A stretch of 64,000 bases of DNA from Epiperipatus broadwayi (lineage: Eukaryota; Onychophora; Udeonychophora; Euonychophora; Peripatidae): NCBI GenBank assembly GCA_028023455.1, contig JAQFVV010000020.1:9781092-9845091 (forward strand), in the 5' to 3' direction. A model generated the notes under the pieces. It was not told the origin of the DNA and did not search any database. It saw nothing but the letters and a program-made list of their open reading frames with translations. The position numbers and the translations under genes are program-made. This document shows positions 56,584-64,000 of the stretch, piece after piece (within the stretch, counting starts at the first letter, position 1; each line of letters starts with the position of its first letter).

Positions 56584-57383
56584 TTACACGTAATAAAAAT
56601 AAATTAGATTATTGTATGGTAATAAAAGATATTGAAAAAAGAGGATATATTCCTTGGTATTCAAATGTGCCAATTGCACATAAATTATCCAGTTTAAAAT
56701 CATTTTTATTTAGGAATAATAAATTATGTAAATATAGTTCTGATAAAATAAGTAACATAAATGTATTTATTATGGATTTGTTAAATGTTGGATATGATCA
56801 TAAATTAATTTATAATATTGTTACTAAGTTTAATAATAATAGAAATATTTTAGATGCTATAGATATTGATAAAATAAAATATACTTGGATATCAATACCA
56901 TTTATTTGTAATGAACAGGTTAAATTTATAAAACAGATATATAAAAATATATGTCGAGTTGCATTTTATACTACTCCTAATTTAAATAGATTAATAAATA
57001 ATTCAAAAAATAGGTGTGGTATTTTAAATCAAAGTTGTGCAATATATAAATGGCTATGTTTTTGTGGAAAGGCTTATATTGGGGAATCTCGATGTACATT
57101 GGAGAAAAGATCAAGGGAGCATTTGTTATTATATAAACGAGTGCAAAAATCAAAACAAGAGAATGTTAGAAATGATGATGTATCACCATCAGTATTTTTT
57201 GATCATAATGTAACATGTAATTATGGTTTTGATTTTGATTTTAATAAAGTTAAAATTCTGTGTATTGAAAGAAATAATAATAAACGCAAAATTAAAGAAG
57301 CTATGTTAATAAAAAGTGAAAAGCAACAGTTGATAAATAGACAGACAGCCAATATAAAAATTAATGAATTGTGGGAAAATTGA
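56565..57383 (+). pseudogene. GIY-YIG part of Penelope ORF, right copy
   Basis: The 272-codon frame is the C-terminal part of the same polyprotein, with no RT active site. The first ~6 residues (MNFLYK) come from antisense RT sequence of the left copy across the junction, so the frame is a chance fusion. From TRNKNK onward it is colinear with the left copy. The GIY-YIG motif has CAIYKWLC and CGKAYIGESR, with Arg in LEKRSREH and Glu in KIKEA. The domain itself looks complete, but a protein without RT would be a stand-alone nicking domain at most. Confidence 0.88.
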
Positions 57384-57547
57384 TGTATGACATATTGCTT
57401 TTGTTTACATTTGTAACGGTTTTTTCTAATACAATTTGAGTCTAGTTGACAACGACTACATAGATAGTTGAAAGTACTTCTATTAAATTGGTATATATTT
57501 GTTTTAAAATATTGTTACTGTATTAATTATTGTATTGTTTTGAATAG
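56584..57547 (+). mobile_element. Penelope-like element C, right copy, second arm of the palindrome
   Basis: Inverted duplicate of 56095-55132, starting inside the RT just upstream of the TRNKNKLDY block and running through the GIY-YIG domain and 3' flank. Only a handful of base differences are seen, e.g. FCGKAYIGESR against FYGKAYIGESQ and KSKQEN against KSRQEN. Both copies keep their 3' ends outermost, so the pair is head to head. Confidence 0.92.
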
Positions 57548-57599
57548 TTATATATATTTTATTATAATTGGAATACAGACATTGATTAATAATTTATAT

Positions 57600-57710
57600 A
57601 TATATATATTTTTGAGTGAAATCTAAATCTTCCTTGGTTCCTCAGTTGCCAACTTTCACATGTTATGAATTCAGACTGATATGGTGTCCAAAAGATAAAA
57701 TTAATTTTGT
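57600..57710 (+). repeat. Repeat R, copy 1, continuation after the Penelope insertion
   Basis: TTCCTTGGTTCCTCAGTTGC, CAACTTTCACATGTTATGA resembles TTCCATGGTTCATTAGTTAT, CAACCTTTACATATTATGA at ~61536-61580, where no Penelope sequence intervenes. Confidence 0.55.
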
Positions 57711-60448
57711 TGATGTATTCTGGTTTTTCAATTCAATGATTATAGTTTAGAAGCTGTGTCAATAAACAACAAAATGTTAAGTCAATTCTAAATGCAAGAA
57801 GGAAATTCATTATGACAATCTTAAAAAATTATCCTCTAAGTCTGTCCACCAAGAAATGAAATTGAAGCTTTGTGACATATTAAAAGAGCCATGAATCTAC
57901 ACAAGTCTCAATATAGGTATGTTATAACTAGAATGCCATCTACATAGGTAAGTTGTTTGATTTATTTGAACATAAAATCATAAACTTTCTGCCTTGGTTT
58001 ACAAATTTTATCCATCGAACAAATATGAGCATCATATTGTGATGTTGTACTACTGATATCTTAGATAATGAATTTTTTTTTGCAGATCTCTTTCTCTTAT
58101 ATATACATACATATTTATGTTTGTTATCACTTTATATATTTGAATGGTTAATACTATCTTTCTTGTTGGTCCCACATATTTAAATTCTTGCTTAACAGAA
58201 AAGGTAACGTTTTATGTGGCAGGTTAAAAAAATTTGTTTCAATTAATTGGCATATTATTTTATATAGTGAGAATTCAAAATATTCTTACAAATAATATCA
58301 GAAAATGACGCAGCACATCTCATTAGTTCTGCTTATGTAAATAAATAGTTCATTATACATATCTAAAATGATGAAAGGAGGTCAATTATATAAGATATAT
58401 ATATATAATGTGAAGAGTACTAATAAGCAGCTAGATATCTCATTCTTGAATTCAAATGTTTCCAAATTTGCAATAATAGTTTATGCAGAAATTTGTCAGA
58501 AGTTTGATTAGCTCATGCTTTTATTAAATGGACGGCATCAAAGTTGTGAGTGAAGGGAGTTTGACAATGGTAAATGAAAATGTAACAATTTATTCTAGAT
58601 AAATACTATGCATATAATAGAGATATATATGAGAGATAGTGACCTGGGCCAACTGATGAGGAAACGAATAGAGAAGTATGGAGGTGTTTATTATATCTAT
58701 AAATATGAAAATTTTAATCTGATGATTATAAAAAATGATTCCCCATAGCTAATTATTATATTAAATATTGAATGACCTGGTGCACTGAAAACTCTTATTT
58801 AAATTTCAATGAATATCACAGCTAAGCTGTCAGTTACATATGATTATTATTAGGCACAGCATACTATGTGTCCTAATATATTGTGGCCTTAACTTTGGTC
58901 AGCAATAACATCCAATAAAACCAAAATTCAATACACAGCCTGTAACTTCAGATAAGATGGAGACAACTAATAATAATAACAATGTAGGTATTTTATCCGG
59001 GCGCCATATTGCAACTGTAGTATCAAATATAGTTTCATCATCACTTAATAAATGGGAAGTCTGGGGAGGAAGCAAGTTATTAAAACTTTTCCAAAAGAAA
59101 AATATAATTTTTATAATATTTTAAATTACAAATAATATGTTGTTCGGAGTTTAAACTCAGCAGTTATTTTGCAAATAAATTTCCGATACATTATTTAGAA
59201 ATATAACCAAATTTCCTCCACAAACCCACATAGGTATATGATCTCCAGTGGCAACTACAATAATGTTCTTCTTGATGTTTCATGTGTAACGAATGGAAAT
59301 GGATCAGTAATCCATGCAGAGAACTCATAAAATTATACTAATGAAAAGTATTAAAATCTTATGACTTAATGAACACAGAGTAAAAAATTTTTACTCTCCC
59401 CCTCCTTACAAATAAATTAAATAACCCCTCATTCTCCACATCGATCACCCTCCACAGTTAGAATTATTTTAATCTTAAATATTAGTGTCTAGATCCCTCA
59501 TCCTATCTTAACAAACTACGTCTCTTTAATGCTATCCCACATGCACATACAGAAGTGGAACATACCAGTTCTTAACTCAATCGCTGTATTCTCTAATGCT
59601 CTAATAATGGTAATCTCATTCTTTAAACTTAGAGTTATGAATGATCTTGTTCTCATGCTCTTATTTTCAGGGTCATAACTTGTGGTGAAGTGCAACACTC
59701 ACTTATTTTCCCAACTCATTGCAGACCTATAAATGCTATCCCAGCAGATACAAATGGAATAGGCATACGCTTATTTAAAGTTAATGTCTACTTTCACTAA
59801 CACTAATAATACCCATATAAAATAATACCCCTCTCAAGACACTATCAAATGGTGTACTTTATGATGTACAGGACCTTCAGATTTTCTGTAAAATTTAAAA
59901 TTATATATATATATCACACACACATACATGCATGCATACACATATAAATACTAATTACTAATAATGTACTTATTGTTACTTTATTTAACAGTAATCTGAT
60001 TGTATAATCTTTTGAAATTTGAAGAGCTATCTCTCCATATAACTAAATATTAATCAATCGCTAGAATTATCAAATTCAAATTTTATTCGTGCTATTAACT
60101 TTCATTTTTAAAATATGTTGATTCAATTTTATTTTTATTATGTTCTTAATTAACTGTTTTAAATTTTTATACAGCACGTGCAAGATGATCACCCCCCCCT
60201 CTCTCTCTATACTTATACATTGTAATTTTGAAAAAGTATAAACATACTTTTATTTATACGTTATAGAGTCGGGATTTACGATGCTTTTACTCTAAAAACA
60301 AAATACCAACTTTTATTTAACTTAACATTTTGATAAAAAAAAAAATTTCTTCTTAGATTATGTAAAAATTAATATTTGACTGAATTTATCCCTCGTTAGT
60401 TTCTCCATGACAGAAACTAATGGTTAGAATATATAGATATTTTGTCAA
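57711..60448. other. Non-coding AT-rich DNA
   Basis: Contains the second copy of the 53.95 kb repeat piece (~58495-58770), and at ~58640-58690 a decayed repeat E relic, GGCCAACTGATGAGGAAACGAA, in which stem II has collapsed. 59400-59860 is richer in C and T and holds a diverged internal repeat (AATGCTATCCCA at 59529 and 59734). AC/AT microsatellite at ~59900-59950. No gene. Confidence 0.4.
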
Positions 60449-61600
60449 TACCCAACATGTACATTCACCTATAAAATTTTGTAAATAATAGCATCTCTTG
60501 ACACAGCCTTATAGTTACAAGAGAGCTTTTATTGTTATATATCGAAGTCCCACCCATTAACCTGATAGGAGTTATTTTTTTTATGTGTAGAGCAGCAGTT
60601 CCCAACCTTTTTGCATTTAAGAGCACATTCTATAACACCGGCCAGGTGGCGGGCACCATTTATTTTTTCAATGTAAATTTATAGTTGGATATTGTTAATA
60701 ATACATATAATATACAAAAAAATATTTATTTCAAAAATAAAATTTTAACATTTGATTACAATATAATACAATAATTTATAAGAAATTTTAAAAATTAAAT
60801 TTATTTGTATCAGATAAATAATTTTTTATCGTGTTCAGGTAGCGGCAGGCACAAGTAAAATGGTCTGCAGGCACTATGATGCCCACAGGCATAGGGTTGT
60901 GGACCCCTGGTGTAGACTGATCCAAACAGTAAAACATTTTGAATCCTTTGAATATTGTCTGGTTATATTCATTTTATTAGATGAAGCTGATCATACTGCA
61001 TATTTAAACTTGGGTGGGCTATTATTGATGGTTTGGAATCCCAATCCTAGATAGTGGTAAAATTATACACTCAGACAGTAGAGTGAAAGGGAATGACACA
61101 ATTCTTACATCAGCAATTTACTCATATCTATGTATCCTCAAATGGTAGTTCTTTAAGAATTGTGTAGTGATAGAGATCCAAAGCTGACATAAGAATCAAC
61201 TTAGTTTCAACTTTTAGTTTTTCACTTGAACCTTAATCAGTCAAGTGATAAATTATATGCTACAATTTCTTTGTGAATAGGCTTACTTTATACAATAATA
61301 AAATTCAGTTGTGGAGCATAAGTTTTATTTAATAGATGTTATACAGAAATAGTTCTGTATGAATCAGATTCATAATAAGCATAGAGACTGTAGCATCTCC
61401 ATGACCTAGGAGGAGGAGAAATTTGCTGGTATGATCAAGCATGTATAGCTATCTGAAGATGTCTTGTGCTGTGGGTAATAATACTATCTCTCATAATATT
61501 AATTGCAATCTTTCATATCTTCATGTAGAAGTCTGAATATTCCATGGTTCATTAGTTATCAACCTTTACATATTATGACTTGACTGCTACATAGTAAAAA
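60449..61600 (+). repeat. Repeat R, copy 2 (with hAT insertion)
   Basis: Second copy of the unit at 54135-55078, same orientation, ~6.3 kb downstream and diverged. Apart from the hAT element at 60593-60908 it is continuous through the point where copy 1 is broken by the Penelope pair. It therefore serves as the reference for both insertions. Confidence 0.68.
60593..60908. mobile_element. Non-autonomous hAT element, 316 bp, with 8 bp target duplication
   Basis: The left end CAGCAGTTCCCAACC and the right end, in reverse complement, CAGGGGTCCACAACC match at 11 of 15 positions and have the form of hAT terminal inverted repeats. Flanks are GTGTAGAG (60585-60592) and GTGTAGAC (60909-60916), an 8 bp duplication with one mismatch. 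The paralogous site in repeat R copy 1 (~54332) lacks the insert. Subterminal GC-rich patches (GGCCAGGTGGCGGGC, GCGGCAGGCAC) contrast with the AT-rich centre. A frame at 60860-61054 crosses the right edge and is incidental. Confidence 0.85.
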
Positions 61601-62149
61601 ATTTTAAAGATGGTACGTACTGTGGCACTCTGTTGTCTACCTGAACTTGAGTCATAATGAAATGTTATTGTTTATCCAGGAACACTGCTACAGGATGTGA
61701 ATATTAAATACATGAGAAATATCTTTTAAAAAAGAGCACAAGAAGACCTTGTTTCTAGCAATGTATATGTAAATGTAAGGTAGCCCTTTTATTGAGAATG
61801 TCACTATCAATATTAGGCCTGACTATCACTATGATTCAGATACATATGTATATGTTTTATTTTATCTAATTAAACATAACCATATTACTAGAACCATAAG
61901 GTATATAAATTTAAAGCTCATATACTACTATGGACTATATATATAAATCGCATTGCCAACATTCAAATATGGATTTTATTTATATATATAATTTAACCTT
62001 TTTTTTAAACAGATGTAGTTGCTGAAATATTTTTAAATATATGGAAATTTATTTTCAGAAAAATCAAGCAGATGATAGTATAGAATGACTAATGAAAATT
62101 CTATACTGTATAAAATCTGGAAATTCATGTTTAAGCATCCAAATCAAAC
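61601..62149. other. AT-rich non-coding DNA
   Basis: Nothing recognised. Confidence 0.4.
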
Positions 62150-63400
62150 AGCTTAAGTAAAAGCTAACCCTAAAATGGAGCAAAGATAAAATGAACAAAT
62201 ATTCTCCAGTGATGAAACTATTGGATAAGGCTTTGACCCAGAGCTAAAAACAAATGGAGGATTCAGAATAAAAACAAAAAGAAATGATGAAACAATTAAA
62301 TAACAATTTGACCTGGAATCAGAAACAAATGGAGGATTCAGAACAAAATGATGAAACAATCAGATGGTGTTTGGCAGAGAACCAGAAACATATGATCTAA
62401 AACAGATGAAAGAATATTTAACCAGCAATCAAAGGCAGCTATACAAATAGTTGGAGTAACTTAGATCCAAGAACACATAAGGAATAATTTGAAAAAAACT
62501 TTACAATAGCAAGTGGTGGCACAAAAGTGGAAAGTCCTAGAATAAATAAAGTTAAAATAGACACTGAGATGAAGTAATGAGAAAATTAAGGGCATTTGTG
62601 GGATTATACTGACCAATGAGCAATTCCAAAAAAGAATATGTTAATGACTTAAGTCATGATGTCTCCATGATAAAATGATTAAAAAGGTCAAAAGTAGACT
62701 TAAAGAACTGGATTTATAGCCAAGTAAAGCACAAATCTTCATAATTCACAATCTAAAGTCAAAGAAGAGAACAGCTTCCAGACTTAAAGAACTCTGGGAT
62801 AATTACTTATACCCAACATTGTGCCAGAAGAATTGGAGGAATTACAAGAAAATGAAATGTAAAAATGGCCCAATCAGCTGGTCACTATGTGTATTCAGAT
62901 GCATGTATTTAAGAGTGATATAAAAGAAAGATATTTAGCTCACCTCGAAAGCCTCAATGAATTGTTTTTTTTCCCATCAAAGAAAAAAAAAAGACCATTG
63001 TAGCAGGTAACCATTTACATAGAGCAGCTAAAAATTAGTGTCATTGTGTTAACCTCAAGCTACAAACCTCTAGTGCTGTTGCATATATTTGGAAAGAAGA
63101 ATGATAACAGTTTATTGCTTCACATATCCCAAAAAGGAAGAAACCCATACTGAGTTTTTCTATAAACAGATATGGGTTTTTTAACAGCAGCATTCCTATT
63201 GTTGGAAGGTCAAGTTATGAGGACTATAGCATGCCTTTCTCCATACAACAGATCATGCTGGGACATAAGGGGAATAGTCACAAAGATGCAGCTGAGTTAC
63301 TGATTCCCATAAATTTTGGTAATACTCCAAAAGAACTACCCGACAAAGTAGGGAGAATATAACAACCCAAACTCAACACCAAAACCAAATACACATTCCA
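62150..63400 (+). pseudogene. Possible decayed gag-like region
   Basis: Plus-strand reading with many stops gives KQMEDSE twice (62249 and 62324, ~75 bp apart) within a Met/Gln/Glu/Asn-rich, coiled-coil-like stretch (KQKEMMKQLNNN). This recalls the coiled-coil part of the gag-like ORF at 39.2-40.0 kb. Further on, ELWDNYLYPTLCQKNW and a segment with SIPIVGRSSYEDYSMPF look protein-like but I cannot assign them. An old retroelement relic is the best guess; no LTRs are seen. Confidence 0.3.
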
Positions 63401-64000
63401 GGCATGACATCACACCCAAAAAAATATACTGAATTTTTAACCATGGAAATCACCTAAAAGCAACAACCAATTGTGTCAATTTGGATTGATTGCACTGGAA
63501 GCAGTGGACCAAAACATGAATCAGAAAAATTAGAGAAAAGTATAATCAACAAACTTATAAGGGAAGGAAAACAAAAAAGGGAAAAGTCTATTTAGCAGAT
63601 GGATAAAATTGTAAAAGAAAGAAAGAAAGAAAAACTTTTGGTATGGGTCTACTTTTTTTTATTAGTGACAATAAGTATTTAACATTTTTAAATGTTTTAG
63701 AACAATGGAAAGAGAAAAAGAAGAAAAGCAAAATTATAACAATTTTAGTTAAAGTGACTACAGATATCTATGGATGGCCCTATATATTGTAACTCTAGTG
63801 AAATAGACAAAAAAAAGTGATTAATTTATTAATAAAATGAATAATGTAAACAACTTTCTTTTTAGGAACAAAAGTAAATGATTGTGTATACAATTTTTTT
63901 GTTAAAGAGAGTAAAAGTTTCGGATTGGAGCAGAGGGGAATAATTCTAAAATAAAGACTGAAATTAACTCTCCTTTTTATAAATTACAGAGAGAGAAAGG
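63401..64000. other. AT-rich non-coding DNA
   Basis: A-rich with a short GAAA repeat at ~63617-63632; no feature assigned to the window end. Confidence 0.4.

Noticed and set aside
1-64000. CRISPR array, bacterial operon or phage content
   Set aside because: No regularly spaced repeats of that type, no ribosome-binding-site-led gene clusters; all coding remnants are eukaryotic transposon proteins.

Overview
The window looks like intergenic or intronic DNA from an AT-rich animal genome, most likely a cephalopod mollusc (octopus-like). The grounds are RTE-type LINEs with GAT-rich 3' ends, Penelope-like elements with GIY-YIG domains, several tRNA-derived SINEs, abundant AT and AC microsatellites, and no compact genes. 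The species call is inference. I found no convincing intact host gene, tRNA gene, rRNA gene or CRISPR array. Nearly every supportable feature is a transposable element or a fragment of one.

Layout. 0-6 kb: a hairpin MITE, then two minus-strand copies of one endonuclease/reverse-transcriptase LINE, the second nearly full length. 6-11 kb: a dead mariner transposase, a nested inverted repeat carrying hammerhead-ribozyme-like cores (repeat E), and a 5'-truncated LINE with clean target-site duplications. 11.8-14.6 kb: two remnants of one Penelope family, the second split inside its GIY-YIG domain by a ~980 bp hAT-like element. 14.7-21.4 kb: short repeats and tRNA-derived SINEs. 21.9-24.2 kb: a decayed plus-strand copy of the LINE. 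25-33.2 kb: the best-preserved repeat E copy and several foldback MITEs. 36.0-41.5 kb: a minus-strand LTR retroelement with 1.76 kb LTRs, a tRNA-Lys-like primer site, a polypurine tract and a single coiled-coil gag-like ORF but no pol. Its outer LTR is cut by a 500 bp assembly gap, after which a LINE 3' end appears. 46-47.4 kb: inverted repeats and SINE pieces. 49.8-53.5 kb: a second, ORF-less LTR-type element. 54-61.6 kb: two copies of a ~1 kb repeat (R), one invaded by a palindromic pair of Penelope elements (55.1-57.5 kb) and the other by a small hAT element with an 8 bp target duplication. 62.1-63.4 kb: a decayed gag-like stretch.

The most interesting signal is the repeated occurrence of hammerhead-type cores (CTGANGA, a stem II hairpin, then GAAA) in three short repeat types: repeat E, tRNA-SINE family 1 and repeat F. 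In the best copy (25381-25440) stems I, II and III can all be drawn, although the usual G10.1:C11.1 pair is replaced by T/T. Hammerheads are known in Penelope-like elements, retrozymes and schistosome SINE-like repeats. Finding them in several short non-coding repeats alongside Penelope elements suggests that ribozyme-bearing non-autonomous retroelements have been amplified here. The second notable structure is the near-perfect 964 bp Penelope palindrome.
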